Assembly: GCA_030532425.1 (NCBI GenBank)
Contig: JAUNLD010000024.1
Coordinates: forward strand, 1 to 39,410
Length of the DNA stretch: 39,410 nucleotides
Source of the DNA: Lautropia sp.
GTDB taxonomy: Bacteria; Pseudomonadota; Gammaproteobacteria; Burkholderiales; Burkholderiaceae_E
Direction: 5' to 3'
The translations under genes were made by a program, and so were the position numbers. Each line of letters opens with the position of its first letter. The stretch's first letter is position 1. This document shows positions 24,601-35,990 of the stretch, in pieces. The notes beneath the pieces were generated by a model. It searched no databases and was not told the origin of the DNA. It saw only the letters and a list, made by a program, of their open reading frames with translations.

Positions 24601-26184
24601 TCAACCGCCCAGCAGCTGGCGGATCTTCTGCAGGCCTGCTTCGCCATCCACCCGGTTGCGCTCAAGATAACGGCCGAAATGCTGCTGGGCGTCGAGGTCC
24701 TTCTGCAGCTTGTCGACGGCCTGGCGGTTCTGATCGCTCGGGTCCTTTTCGACTTTTTGCCGGGCACGATGCAGCTCGGCACGCAACCGGGGCAGTTCGG
24801 CATCGATCTTCTTCTGGTAGCCCCTGCCTTCTTTCAGCGCGGCGCGGGTGGTGTCGAGGGCAAGCTGGTAGCTGGCCCGCTCGTCGAGCAGCGGGCAGGG
24901 CCGTGGGGCCGAGACCGTGCGTTTCTTCATGTCGAAGGTGCTGATGGTGCAGGCGCCCGGGCGCTCGATGCCGTCGATGCCCTGGACCGAGGCGGCGATG
25001 TGGATCTTGCGCAGCTGGGCTCCCAGGGTGGCGTTTTCCTTGTCCCAGTATTTTTCGGACACGAACACATCGGTACCCTGCCGGGTACGGCGCACGGCCA
25101 GGGTGGCCGGCTTGCCTGCGAAGCGGATGTTGACGAACTGGCCGGGCCGGAAGGCGGAGGCATCCTGCGGCAGGGCGGCCACCGTCACGCTGTGGCCGTT
25201 GAAATTGGTGGAGAAGGCCTGGCCGGCTTCGGGCAGGTAGGCCACCTCGACGGCACCGATGCCGGTGAAGAGCCCGCGATGCGTGCCGGTTTCGGGGTCG
25301 ATCAGCACCAGATTGGGGCGGGCGCCGATGTTGTTGTCGCTGCCCAGCACCCGTTTGCCGGGACCGGCGACGTAGTTGTAGATGTTGCTGTCGTCATCGA
25401 GACGGGCGAGCGTGCTGACGGCACCATTGGCCGGATCGACCGATTGCAGGGCACGGTTGCCGCTCAGTACCTTGCCATCAAGATAGGCCAGCGGGATGAC
25501 CAGACCTGCTCCGGTGGGTTGGGGGATGAAGCCGCGGGCATGTTCACCGTCGGGAGCGTACTTCATCACCACGGCGCTGGCGCCTTCCTGGCCAAAACCG
25601 TTGTAGTTGATGTAGAAGTTGCCCTGCTCGTCCAGGCGGACATAGCGCCCCTTCAGCTCGACGCCGTTCAGGTGGGTATCGGCCTTGCGGCAATCGGCCG
25701 AGCCGCGTTCCAGGTCGATGATGCTGAAGGCGTTGGCGGCGGTGTGGGTGGCGATGGCGTGCCGGCCGTGGCGGTCGACCGACAGCGCATGGGCGGCAAA
25801 GGGCAGGGGGATGGCATCCCGGTAGCGCAGGGTGTCGGCATCGAGCATCACCAGGGCGCCCGGGGTCACGCCCTTGCGCGAGGCGCCGCCGAAGGTGGCG
25901 TAGAGCGTGCCTTCATGGACATGCATCTGGTAAAAGCCCCAGATGTATTCCGGGCGTTCCTTCTGCTGCCTGGCGGCCTTTGGCTTGCGGGCCGCTGGCC
26001 TGCCGCCCAGGCCATAGTCGTCGCCATGCGTGGCCCAGTGGGGATCGTAGCCTTCGACGGTCTCGCAACCGGCCGTGGGTTTGAAGTCGGGGGGCGCAGG
26101 GGGGGCTGCATCCTGGGCGGCTGCCAGGGTCCAGGCCAGGGTGAGCGTGCCGGCAATGGTGGTCTTGATGAGATGGGGGGGCAT
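24601..26184 (-). CDS. Secreted beta-propeller-like protein with C-terminal coiled coil, Fur-box promoter
   Basis: I do not recognise a named family. The 527-residue protein has a signal peptide (about residues 1-23, ending TLAAAQ) and a long region of repeated beta-rich segments of YncE/YVTN propeller type (GALVMLDADTLRYRDAIPLP, AIATHTAANAFSIIDLERG, GARPNLVLIDPETG). A charged helical tail follows (LPRLRAELHRARQKVEKDPS, then KLQKDLDAQQHF), probably a coiled coil. The ATG at 26184 has a strong AAGGAGA site. A Fur-box-like sequence lies just upstream, and the gene converges on btuB. E. coli YncE, an iron-repressed periplasmic propeller next to a TonB receptor gene, is a possible analogue. Confidence 0.8.
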   Translation of the reverse strand: MPPHLIKTTIAGTLTLAWTLAAAQDAAPPAPPDFKPTAGCETVEGYDPHWATHGDDYGLGGRPAARKPKAARQQKERPEYIWGFYQMHVHEGTLYATFGGASRKGVTPGALVMLDADTLRYRDAIPLPFAAHALSVDRHGRHAIATHTAANAFSIIDLERGSADCRKADTHLNGVELKGRYVRLDEQGNFYINYNGFGQEGASAVVMKYAPDGEHARGFIPQPTGAGLVIPLAYLDGKVLSGNRALQSVDPANGAVSTLARLDDDSNIYNYVAGPGKRVLGSDNNIGARPNLVLIDPETGTHRGLFTGIGAVEVAYLPEAGQAFSTNFNGHSVTVAALPQDASAFRPGQFVNIRFAGKPATLAVRRTRQGTDVFVSEKYWDKENATLGAQLRKIHIAASVQGIDGIERPGACTISTFDMKKRTVSAPRPCPLLDERASYQLALDTTRAALKEGRGYQKKIDAELPRLRAELHRARQKVEKDPSDQNRQAVDKLQKDLDAQQHFGRYLERNRVDGEAGLQKIRQLLGG

Positions 26185-26202
26185 CGGTCTTCTCCTTCAC
26201 TG

Positions 26203-26225
26203 TGATAGGTAATGATAATGAGAAG
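26203..26225 (-). promoter_or_regulatory. Fur-box-like operator
   Basis: TGATAGGTAATGATAATGAGAAG (first twenty bases at 26203-26222) resembles the GATAATGATAATCATTATC Fur consensus, with overlapping GATAAT-type hexamers in an AT-rich island of otherwise GC-rich DNA. It lies about 20-40 bases upstream of the beta-propeller start and would make that gene iron-repressed. Confidence 0.6.
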
Positions 26226-26392
26226 GAGTCATGATGCCTGTTTTAAGGCGTGCATGCCAGTGGCAAGGGGGATGGCGGGCAACCATGAGGGGGCGCATGG
26301 GCCATACCTACGGCATGCCCCGCACCACATCTTTGCCTGGTGCACGTCGGCACCTGGCCGGGCGATGCGGGGGCCGCGCGGAACAGGCCCAT

Positions 26393-26428
26393 GAAAAAAG
26401 CCAGACGGTGCCGGGCACGGTCTGGCTT
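26393..26428 (-). terminator. Intrinsic terminator of tRNA-Pro
   Basis: On the minus strand, AAGCCAGACCGTGCC pairs with GGCACCGTCTGGCTT to form a long GC-rich stem that runs directly into TTTTTTC. It begins about ten bases after the tRNA-Pro 3' end and has the form of a rho-independent terminator. Confidence 0.85.
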
Positions 26429-26436
26429 CGTGATCC

Positions 26437-26513
26437 TGGTCGGGGTGAGAGGATTCGAACCTCCGGCCTCTACGTCCCGAACGTAGCGCTCTACCAGGCT
26501 AAGCTACACCCCG
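26437..26513 (-). tRNA. tRNA-Pro (anticodon CGG)
   Basis: The minus strand reads CGGGGTGTAGCTTAGCCTGG at the 5' end. The anticodon arm is CTACG-TTCGGGA-CGTAG, giving anticodon CGG for proline codon CCG. The T arm contains GGTTCGAATCC, and the acceptor closes CACCCCG-A followed by an encoded CCA. The total is 77 bases, and all four arms pair. A terminator follows. It stands alone between the beta-propeller gene and ispB. Confidence 0.97.
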
Positions 26514-26524
26514 ATTCCGGGCCG

Positions 26525-27514
26525 TCATTTGTTGCGGCTAACGGAATAAGAAGACAAGTATAGCAGTGCTTCGAGGAATTGGGAAGCTGGCATGCCGGAC
26601 AGCGCTTCCCGCGCCTGGGCGGCCTCCTGTTCGGCCAGCTGGCGGGCGTAGCCCAGGGCGTCGCAGCGCAGGATGGCCTGGTGGATGCGGTCGAAATGCT
26701 CGGTCTCGCCGTGCAGGATGGCTTCGCGGACGATCTCGCGATCTTCGGGGGAGCCTACCTCCATCACGCGGATCAGCGGCAGGGTGGCCTTGCCTTCACG
26801 CAGGTCGTCGCCGATGTTCTTGCCGAGGGTTTCGCGTTCGCCGGAGTAGTCGAGCACATCGTCGATGATCTGGAAGGCCGTGCCCAGATGACGCCCATAG
26901 GCCGCGGCGGCATCCTCCAGGGCCTCACCGGCATTGGCCAGGATGGCGCCGATGCGGGCCGAGGCCTCGAACAGCTTGGCCGTCTTGAAACGGATCACCT
27001 GCAGGTAGGCGGCCTCGTCGACATCGGGGTCGTTGCAGTTGAGCAGTTGCAGCACCTCGCCTTCGGCGATGACGTTGGTGGCATCGGCCAGCGTCTTCAG
27101 GATGCTGATCTGTTCCACCTCGACCATCATCTGGAAGGAACGCGAGTAGAGAAAATCGCCGACCAGGACCGAGGCGGGGTTGCCGAAGCGGGCATTGGCC
27201 GTCGGGTTTCCCCGCCGCAGGGTCGATTCGTCGACGATGTCGTCGTGCAGCAGGGTGGCGGTATGGATGAATTCGACGACGGCGGCCATCAGCCAGTGGT
27301 GGCCCGACTGCCGATGCGCGGGGGCGTCGCCATAGCCCAGTGCCCGGGCGAACAGTGTGAGCAGCACCGGTCGGAGGCGCTTGCCGCCGGCATTGATGAT
27401 GTAGGTGGCGATCGTGCGGATCAGGGCCACCGGACTGTCGAGACGTTCCTTGATGACCCGGTCGACTTCGGCGAGATCTTGATGGATGATCGGATAGGCG
27501 TCGTAGGGTTTCAA
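26525..27514 (-). CDS. ispB: Octaprenyl diphosphate synthase (polyprenyl synthetase)
   Basis: This is a trans-prenyltransferase (329 residues) that builds the isoprenoid side chain of ubiquinone/menaquinone from FPP and IPP. It carries the two aspartate-rich motifs LLHDDIVDESTLRRGN and FQIIDDVLDYSG, and the sequence INAGGKRLRPVL. The only ATG in frame, at 27721, would add a 69-residue basic extension with no homology. The likely start is TTG at 27514 (sequence MKPYDAYPIIHQDLAEVD), giving the normal family length; the start is moderately certain. It is divergent from rplU, the usual arrangement in betaproteobacteria. Confidence 0.93.
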   Translation of the reverse strand: MKPYDAYPIIHQDLAEVDRVIKERLDSPVALIRTIATYIINAGGKRLRPVLLTLFARALGYGDAPAHRQSGHHWLMAAVVEFIHTATLLHDDIVDESTLRRGNPTANARFGNPASVLVGDFLYSRSFQMMVEVEQISILKTLADATNVIAEGEVLQLLNCNDPDVDEAAYLQVIRFKTAKLFEASARIGAILANAGEALEDAAAAYGRHLGTAFQIIDDVLDYSGERETLGKNIGDDLREGKATLPLIRVMEVGSPEDREIVREAILHGETEHFDRIHQAILRCDALGYARQLAEQEAAQAREALSGMPASQFLEALLYLSSYSVSRNK

Positions 27515-27692
27515 GATGGCTCTGTCAGGGCTGTGCCGGACGGCGGCTGGCGCGGAGGTCGGCAAGGGCTTGCCGGCTGCCTGCCGCGAACGTTGCGCCG
27601 GCCGGGCGTTATCTGGAAAGTGTCGATTATAGGGGCGGCTGGCGCGAGGCGACCGGCGGCGAAGGCGTGGGTGCCGGGCCGTGTGGCCATGC

Positions 27693-27839
27693 TGCGGCTT
27701 GCGGGGGCGGACACGGGCCATGCTGTTGCATCCTTGCCGATTCTAGCACCCCGTACACGGGCGGTACCGGGTGGCATGGGGTGGCACCGGCAGGGCGGCT
27801 GCCCTGCCCGGACCGATGGGTGATGCGGCTTGCGGGGGC
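27693..27839. repeat. 16-base direct repeat between ispB and rplU
   Basis: TGCGGCTTGCGGGGGC occurs at 27693-27708 and again at 27824-27839, and each copy is followed within 30 bases by GCATCCTTG. Between them lies a GC-rich hairpin (GGCAGGGC-GGCT-GCCCTGCC, 27789-27808). The rest of this divergent intergenic region (27515-28011) holds the rplU promoter and no gene that I can support. Confidence 0.6.
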
Positions 27840-27930
27840 AGGGGGCATCCTTGTCCGCATGGACGCAGGCGGAGCATGACGACTGGGGGCCGGCACGGAT
27901 CAGGGGGGCCGCATGCGTGCAGAGGGTTCG

Positions 27931-27959
27931 TTGACTCGGGGCATCGGCACTTTTATACT
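27931..27959 (+). promoter_or_regulatory. Sigma-70 promoter of rplU-rpmA
   Basis: TTGACT at 27931-27936 and TATACT at 27954-27959 are separated by 17 bases, close to the ideal housekeeping promoter. The rplU start is about 53 bases downstream, with a GGAGAGG ribosome site. Confidence 0.85.
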
Positions 27960-28011
27960 CCCCGGTTCGCTTGCCTTGCGGCAGCGTTTGGTATCAATTG
28001 GAGAGGTTTCA

Positions 28012-28362
28012 ATGTACGCGGTCATAAAAACCGGTGGCAAGCAATACAAGGTTGCTGCCGGCGAGAAAATCAAGGTAGAACAGATATCCGCAGACATCGG
28101 GGCCGGCATCGAGATCGACCAGGTGTTGGCCGTCTATGACGGTGACAAGGTCAGTATCGGCGCACCGCTGGTGGGTGGTGCCGTGGTGTCGGCTGTCGTC
28201 TTGTCGCAGGGACGTCACAAGAAGGTGCGCATCTTCAAGATGCGTCGGCGCAAGCACTATCAGAAGCGTCAGGGTCATCGCCAGAACTACACCGAGCTGT
28301 TCATCACGCAGGTGTCGTCCGATCTGGGCACGACCAAGGCCGAGGCGCCAGCCGCAGCCTGA
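28012..28362 (+). CDS. rplU: 50S ribosomal protein L21
   Basis: This is a large-subunit ribosomal protein (116 residues). The sequence [20 protein letters not shown] is the standard L21 N-terminus, and the basic signature [20 protein letters not shown] for 23S rRNA contact follows. The ATG at 28012 follows GGAGAGG with good spacing. The C-terminus has a short Ala-rich extension (KAEAPAAA) common in betaproteobacteria. It is the first gene of the rplU-rpmA operon, driven by the strong promoter upstream. Confidence 0.99.
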   Translation: MYAVIKTGGKQYKVAAGEKIKVEQISADIGAGIEIDQVLAVYDGDKVSIGAPLVGGAVVSAVVLSQGRHKKVRIFKMRRRKHYQKRQGHRQNYTELFITQVSSDLGTTKAEAPAAA

Positions 28363-28562
28363 TCGCGGCGCAGCTGTCACGATGGCGGGCCGTCAGGGTG
28401 CGCTGGCGTGGCAGGGATGACGGGCGGACAGCCCGTCAGGCAGGCGGGATCTTCCTTCCTGCCGGATTGCTCCATCGCCGCGGGTGATGGATGCAGCAGG
28501 AATCAACCCGGTCCTGTGGCTGCCGGTGCAGCAGACAGGATCTTTCGTGCAGGTAATCAGTC

Positions 28563-28835
28563 ATGGCACAGAAGAAAGGCGGCGGCTCCACGCGAAACGG
28601 CCGCGATTCCAAACCGAAGATGCTGGGTGTCAAGGCCTACGGTGGCCAGATGGTCTCGGCCGGTTCGATCATCGTGCGTCAGCGCGGTACCCGTGTGCAT
28701 GCGGGCCGCAACGTCGGCGTGGGCAAGGACCACACGCTGTTTGCGCTGATCGACGGCATCGTCACCTTCGGCGTGGCCGGCCCCAAGAGCAACAAGGTGG
28801 TCAGCATCACGGCGGTGGAAGCCGCAGCGGCCTGA
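28563..28835 (+). CDS. rpmA: 50S ribosomal protein L27
   Basis: This is a large-subunit ribosomal protein (90 residues) near the peptidyl-transferase centre. It starts [20 protein letters not shown], with the glycine-rich N-terminal arm, and has the signature [18 protein letters not shown]. The N-terminus lacks the cleavable leader seen in Firmicutes. It follows rplU by 200 bases and ends before an intrinsic terminator. Confidence 0.99.
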   Translation: MAQKKGGGSTRNGRDSKPKMLGVKAYGGQMVSAGSIIVRQRGTRVHAGRNVGVGKDHTLFALIDGIVTFGVAGPKSNKVVSITAVEAAAA

Positions 28836-28945
28836 AGAGGCCTCCCGGCATGCCCCCGCCCGAGCAGGGGGCGCACCCGGCCCGGCTGCACAGGCAGTGC
28901 GGGCATCCGGCACGGCAGGCCTCTGGCCCGTCCTGCCGGCAGCAT

Positions 28946-28972
28946 GGTCCCGTCACCGGGGCCATTTTTTTT
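28946..28972 (+). terminator. Intrinsic terminator after rpmA
   Basis: GGTCCC-GTCACC-GGGGCC followed by ATTTTTTTT gives a GC-rich stem and a T-run on the plus strand, about 110 bases after rpmA. It separates the ribosomal protein operon from obg. Confidence 0.8.
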
Positions 28973-29012
28973 GTCTCGTGGCCGTGGAAGTGGCAGTGCC
29001 CGTGGCTGGTAG

Positions 29013-31567
<2,555 letters not shown>

Positions 31568-31643
31568 CGCGGCTTCCTGAGGCGCCGCTACGTGTCGGAA
31601 GAATTTCCAGTCGGTTTTAAAACATCCAATTGTTCCAGCAAGA

Positions 31644-31678
31644 AACGTTTTTTACCGGTTTTGTGTTGTGAAAACGTT
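31644..31678. promoter_or_regulatory. AT-rich inverted repeat upstream of the GMC oxidoreductase
   Basis: AACGTTTT at 31644-31651 is repeated inverted as AAAACGTT at 31671-31678 with a 19-base spacer, inside an AT-rich stretch (about 31605-31690) that stands out from the GC-rich surroundings. It is the most likely promoter/operator zone in the 345-base gap between proB and the next gene. No gene is supported in this gap. Confidence 0.4.
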
Positions 31679-31912
31679 GTCCGCGATCATGCGTCCAGAC
31701 TCTTGGTGTGATGATTCTGTCCGGGGGGAACATGCCCCGCTGAATGACGAGCGAAGATGTCGGGACACGCATGCGGGCGGGCACCCTGGTGCCCGATGGC
31801 CACAAGAACGGAGACACCGGCCGACCGGGTGAGGCAGAACGCCGCCGGCAGGCCGAAGACTGCGTGACCGACCCTCGCTGTTGTTGGCCCGTGGGGCCTG
31901 GAGGGAAATGCG

Positions 31913-33577
31913 ATGGGTGCGAAGGTAGGAGAGCAGGCGTGCTTCGACTACATCGTGGTGGGGGCAGGAACGGCGGGATGCGTGCTGGCCAATCGCCTGT
32001 GTGCCAGCGGGGCAACGGTCTGTGTCCTGGAGGCGGGCCCGTCCGACTGGCATCCGTTCATCCACTTGCCGGCGGGTTACGTCAAGACCATCTACAACAA
32101 GTCGCTCACCTGGGACTTCAACGTCGAGCCCGGCCCGGTGGTTGACCGCAGCTTTGCGCTGCCGCAAGGGCGGGTACTGGGGGGCTCCAGCTCGATCAAC
32201 GGCCTGTCGCACGTGCGTGGCCAGCAGGCCGATTACGACAGCTGGGCGGCCGCCGGCAATCCGGGCTGGTCGTATGCCGAGGTCTTGCCGTATTTCATGC
32301 GTTCGGAGCGGCGCATCGGGCCGGGCGACGAGCATTTTCGGGGGCGACGGGGCGAGCTGCCCGTCACGGATCCCGACTGGCTGCTGTCGGTGTGCGAGAA
32401 CTTCATCGACGGCCTGCAGGAACTGGGGATCGAGCGCACCCCCGACTACAACGGTGCCACCCATGCCGGCAGCGGCTATTTTCAGCGCGCCATCCACGGC
32501 GGCTACCGCTGGAGTTCGGCCAAGGCCTTTCTGCGCCCCTTGCGTGGCAATGCCAATCTCGATATCCGCACCCATGCCCAGGCCACCCGCATCCTGTTCG
32601 AGGGGCGTCGGGCGGTGGGCGTGGAGTACAGGCGGGGCGGCGTGCATGGCCAGCCGGCGGTGGTGCGTGCCCGCCGCGAGGTGATCCTGTCGGCAGGGGC
32701 GATCAATTCACCGCGCCTGCTGCAACTCTCCGGGGTGGGACCGCGTGAGGTGATTCAGGACGTGGGGCTGCCGATGGTGCATGAGCTGCCGGGGGTGGGA
32801 CGCAATCTGCGCGACCACTACCGGGTGCGGATGGTGGCGCGGCTGCGCGGGGTGCGCAGCATCAACCAGATCGTGCGCGGGCCCGGGCTGGTGCGTGAGG
32901 CCGTGAAGTGGCTGTTCAAGAAGCCCTGTCCGTTTGGTGTCAGTGCCTCGCTGGTCCATGTCTTTTGCAAATCCAGCCCGTCGGTCGAGCGGCCGGATAT
33001 CGAAGGCGTGTTCTCGCCCGCCAGTTTCCGCGATGGCGTGATCGGTGTGCTGGATGATTACCCCGGTGCCACGCTGGGCATCTGGCAGGGCCGGCCCGAA
33101 AGCCACGGCGAGATCCGTCTCAGGAGCGCCAACCCCTTCGAGGCCCCCCTGGTTCAGCCCAACTACCTGAGCGATGAACGGGATCGCCGCGTCCTGATCG
33201 ATGGCATGCGGCTGGGGCGGCAGATGCTGGCCAGCCGGGCGATGGCCCCGTACTTTGATGGCGAGACGGTGCCGGGGCCCGACTGCCAGACCGATGACGA
33301 GTTTCTGGATTTTGCCCGGGAGACCGGTGCCACGGTCTATCACCTGGTGGGAACCTGCCGGATGGGGCCGGCTGGTCAGCCCGGCAGCGTGGTCGACCCT
33401 GCCCTGCGGGTACATGGTCTGGACGGGCTGCGGGTGGTGGATGCCTCGATCATGCCGACCCTGCCGTCGGTGAACACCAATGCCTCGGCGCTGATGATCG
33501 GCGAGAAAGGGGCCGACCTGGTGCTGGGACGCAGCCTGCGGCCGGTCGATGCGCTGCCGGCTGTGCCGGTGCAGTGA
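31913..33577 (+). CDS. GMC-family FAD-dependent oxidoreductase (alcohol/choline dehydrogenase-like)
   Basis: This is a flavoprotein dehydrogenase (554 residues) of the glucose-methanol-choline family. The FAD-binding motif is YIVVGAGTAGCVLANRL at the N-terminus, with CVLEAGPSDW closing the fold. GMC signature 1 appears as GRVLGGSSSINGLSHVRGQQ and signature 2 as GAINSPRLLQLSGVGP. The catalytic histidine region reads VYHLVGTCRMGP, and VNTNASALMIGEKGADL closes the domain. There is no signal peptide. The ATG at 31913 follows TGGAGGGAAATGCG. It resembles AlkJ/BetA-type enzymes oxidising primary alcohols; the substrate cannot be told, and no betaine genes flank it. Confidence 0.92.
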   Translation: MGAKVGEQACFDYIVVGAGTAGCVLANRLCASGATVCVLEAGPSDWHPFIHLPAGYVKTIYNKSLTWDFNVEPGPVVDRSFALPQGRVLGGSSSINGLSHVRGQQADYDSWAAAGNPGWSYAEVLPYFMRSERRIGPGDEHFRGRRGELPVTDPDWLLSVCENFIDGLQELGIERTPDYNGATHAGSGYFQRAIHGGYRWSSAKAFLRPLRGNANLDIRTHAQATRILFEGRRAVGVEYRRGGVHGQPAVVRARREVILSAGAINSPRLLQLSGVGPREVIQDVGLPMVHELPGVGRNLRDHYRVRMVARLRGVRSINQIVRGPGLVREAVKWLFKKPCPFGVSASLVHVFCKSSPSVERPDIEGVFSPASFRDGVIGVLDDYPGATLGIWQGRPESHGEIRLRSANPFEAPLVQPNYLSDERDRRVLIDGMRLGRQMLASRAMAPYFDGETVPGPDCQTDDEFLDFARETGATVYHLVGTCRMGPAGQPGSVVDPALRVHGLDGLRVVDASIMPTLPSVNTNASALMIGEKGADLVLGRSLRPVDALPAVPVQ

Positions 33578-33748
33578 GGGCTTGGGCCCGCAGGACGCAG
33601 GATGCCTGTGGGGAGCGCGGAGGGCATTCTGACGGGCGTTGGCAAGCCGTCTGGCGGCCATTTGTGCCAAAGTTGTTGTGAGGACTGTTGTTTTTTTGCG
33701 ATCATCGCCGCGGCTCAACAACCTCTGGGCAGCCGCCCGTGCCTCCCG

Positions 33749-35299
33749 ATGAATACCAAGCGTCTGATTCTCCCCGTGCTGCTGACGGCTGCCCTGAGTG
33801 CCTGTGGGGGAGGAGGAAGCCGCAGCAGCGCGGATACGGGCCTGTCGCAGATCACGCGCAACAGTGCCAACCTCTGCGCCCCCGAGAACCCGCGTGCCCG
33901 TGACGACGCCGGCAATCTGCTGGCCGGCTACCGGGCAGGCAGCCGTCAGGACGAACAGGCCTTCGTGCGGCAGTATCTGAACGACAAGTACCTGTGGTAC
34001 ACCGAGCTGCAGCCGGTCAATGGCGACGCACCGCAGTTCAGCCTGCGCCCCAGCTATGACGAGGGGATGAAGACCTACTTCCGTTCGCTGCTGACGCCAG
34101 CCAAGACGGCATCGGGGCGCAACAAGGACCGCTTCAGCTTTGCGCTGAGCACCGCCGAATGGAAAGCCTCCAGCGAGGTCGGGGTGGTGCAGGGCTATGG
34201 CGCCGAATTTGCCGTCATCCGCAACGAGGCGCCGCGCCTGGTGCGGGTGGCCTATGTGCTGGCCGACAGCCCGGCGGCCCGCCTGGGCCTCAAGCGCGGT
34301 GACACCCTGCTGACGGTGCAGACCGGCGCCAGCCCCCGCATCGATGTGGTCAACACCACCCGGCTGGACGAGCGGGATGAACTGAACCGCGTGCTGTTCA
34401 ACCCCCAGGCCGGCGAGCAGGTGAGTTTCGAGTTCGCCCGTGAAGGCGCCGGGGTACGGCGGGTGCAGCTGGCCGCGCGCGAGCAGAAGGCCGAGCCGGT
34501 CCAGCTGGACAAGGTCATCACCACCGAGAGCGGTGCGCGGGTGGGCTACCTGAGCTTTCACCGCTTCATCCTGCCGCTGGAGCAGCCGCTGGTGGCCGCC
34601 GTGCAGCGCCTGAAAGACGCCCAGGTGATGGATGTGGTGGTGGACCTGCGCTATAACGGCGGCGGCTATCTGTATCAGTCGTCGCAGCTGGCCTACATGC
34701 TGGCCGACCCGGCCCTCACCCGCAACCGTGTCTTCGAGCGCCTGCAATACAACGACAAGCGCCGTACCGACACCAACAGCCACGACAGCCAGCTGCACTT
34801 CCAGACCGTGACCAGTGGCACGGCCGGCACGGGCACCTCGGCAGGCCGGCCGCTGCCCAACCTGGGGCTGAAGCGTGTCTACGTGCTGACCGGTGCCGAC
34901 ACCTGCTCGGCCAGCGAATCACTCATCAATGGCCTGCGGGGGGTGGACGTGGAGGTGATCCAGATCGGCAACACCACCTGCGGCAAGCCTTATGGCTTCC
35001 GCGCGCATGACAACTGCGGTATGTCATACTTTCCGATCGAATTCGTGGGTGTCAACGCCAAGGGCGACAACGATTTCGTGGATGGCTTCGTGCCCAACTG
35101 CCCGGCCACCGACGATTTCTCGCACCCGCTGGGCGACACCAGCGAAGCCCTGCTGGCCACGGCACTGCGCCACCAGGCCACCGGCCAGTGCCAGGGTGTG
35201 AGCACCAAGGGCCTGGATCAGGCCAGTCCCGTGCCGCAATCCCGTGGCCCGCTGTTGCGACACCATCCGGCCTTCACCAACAAGTTCCTGCTGCCATGA
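33749..35299 (+). CDS. S41-family peptidase, lipoprotein (copy 1)
   Basis: This is a carboxy-terminal-processing-type serine protease (516 residues) predicted to be a lipoprotein: the signal peptide ends in the lipobox LSAC, followed by GGGGSRSS. A helical N-terminal part (FVRQYLNDKYLWYTELQPVN), a PDZ domain (VLADSPAARLGLKRGDTLLT) and an S41 catalytic domain follow. The probable catalytic Ser389 is in TCSASESLINGL and Lys413 in TTCGKPYG. Cysteines flank both catalytic residues and recur in the paralogue at 36137-37750. The ATG at 33749 is chosen because the signal peptide starts there. Its stop overlaps the next lipoprotein gene (ATGA). Confidence 0.9.
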   Translation: MNTKRLILPVLLTAALSACGGGGSRSSADTGLSQITRNSANLCAPENPRARDDAGNLLAGYRAGSRQDEQAFVRQYLNDKYLWYTELQPVNGDAPQFSLRPSYDEGMKTYFRSLLTPAKTASGRNKDRFSFALSTAEWKASSEVGVVQGYGAEFAVIRNEAPRLVRVAYVLADSPAARLGLKRGDTLLTVQTGASPRIDVVNTTRLDERDELNRVLFNPQAGEQVSFEFAREGAGVRRVQLAAREQKAEPVQLDKVITTESGARVGYLSFHRFILPLEQPLVAAVQRLKDAQVMDVVVDLRYNGGGYLYQSSQLAYMLADPALTRNRVFERLQYNDKRRTDTNSHDSQLHFQTVTSGTAGTGTSAGRPLPNLGLKRVYVLTGADTCSASESLINGLRGVDVEVIQIGNTTCGKPYGFRAHDNCGMSYFPIEFVGVNAKGDNDFVDGFVPNCPATDDFSHPLGDTSEALLATALRHQATGQCQGVSTKGLDQASPVPQSRGPLLRHHPAFTNKFLLP

Positions 35300-35877
35300 C
35301 CCTGCCGCTGCCGTCCGCCCCCGCCCGTTCCCGTCCTGTACCGCTCTTGCGCCGGGGGCTGCCGGCCGCCCTGTTCTGTGCGCTGTCGCTGAGCCTGGCT
35401 GGTTGTGCCAGCGACAGCAACCTGAAGGTCAAGCGTGCCGATGAGCTGGTGGCCGAGGCCGAGCGCTCGGCCCGTCAGGCCACCGTCACGCCCGACCACG
35501 TCCCCGGCGCCGAACAGAACCCCGGCGCCTCACTGGCCGATCTGCCGCCGGCGCGGCTGGCGGCCCAGACCAGCCAGAGCTGCCTGGCCGCCATCGAGAC
35601 CGTGGCCGAGCGCTTCAGCGGCCGCCGCGTACTGCTGGGCGATGCCGCCTTTGTCGACAAGAGTGAGGTGGTGCTGGACCAGGCCTTCGTGCGCGGGGCA
35701 AATGGCCAGATCCTGGACGGCCGCCGTGGGCCGCCCAACCCCTTCATCATGCAGCTGCGCTTTGGTCCCAATGGCTGCATGCTGGTGATTCCGGCGCAAT
35801 CCAGTGCCGTGCGTCCGGTGCCGGCCGCCACGCTGCTGCGTGAGTGCCGCTGCTTTGCACCCGGCGGGGAGAACTGA
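35296..35877 (+). CDS. Small lipoprotein coupled to the S41 protease, unknown function
   Basis: No family is recognised. The 193-residue protein has a signal peptide with lipobox LAGC (SLSLAGCASDSNLKVKRA). A linker follows, then a compact domain of about 110 residues with four cysteines (SCLAAIETVAERFSGRRVLL, NGCMLVIPAQ, RECRCFAPG). Its ATG overlaps the stop of the S41 protease gene as ATGA, so the two are translated together. A role as partner, regulator or substrate of the protease is an inference from this coupling. No similar gene follows the second protease copy. Confidence 0.8.
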   Translation: MTLPLPSAPARSRPVPLLRRGLPAALFCALSLSLAGCASDSNLKVKRADELVAEAERSARQATVTPDHVPGAEQNPGASLADLPPARLAAQTSQSCLAAIETVAERFSGRRVLLGDAAFVDKSEVVLDQAFVRGANGQILDGRRGPPNPFIMQLRFGPNGCMLVIPAQSSAVRPVPAATLLRECRCFAPGGEN

Positions 35878-35990
35878 GCTTCGGCGCCATCCCCCGATCC
35901 AGTCGCATGCTGCCGCGGGGCTTGCCTGGCACATCCTGGATTGGGCGTCGTTCTTGCCCGGATCTTTCGTGATGGTATGGGTCCGGCAGG

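Noticed and set aside
32708-34798. 696-codon open frame on the minus strand
   Set aside because: It is a shadow of the GMC oxidoreductase and the first S41 protease, whose plus-strand products have clear motifs.
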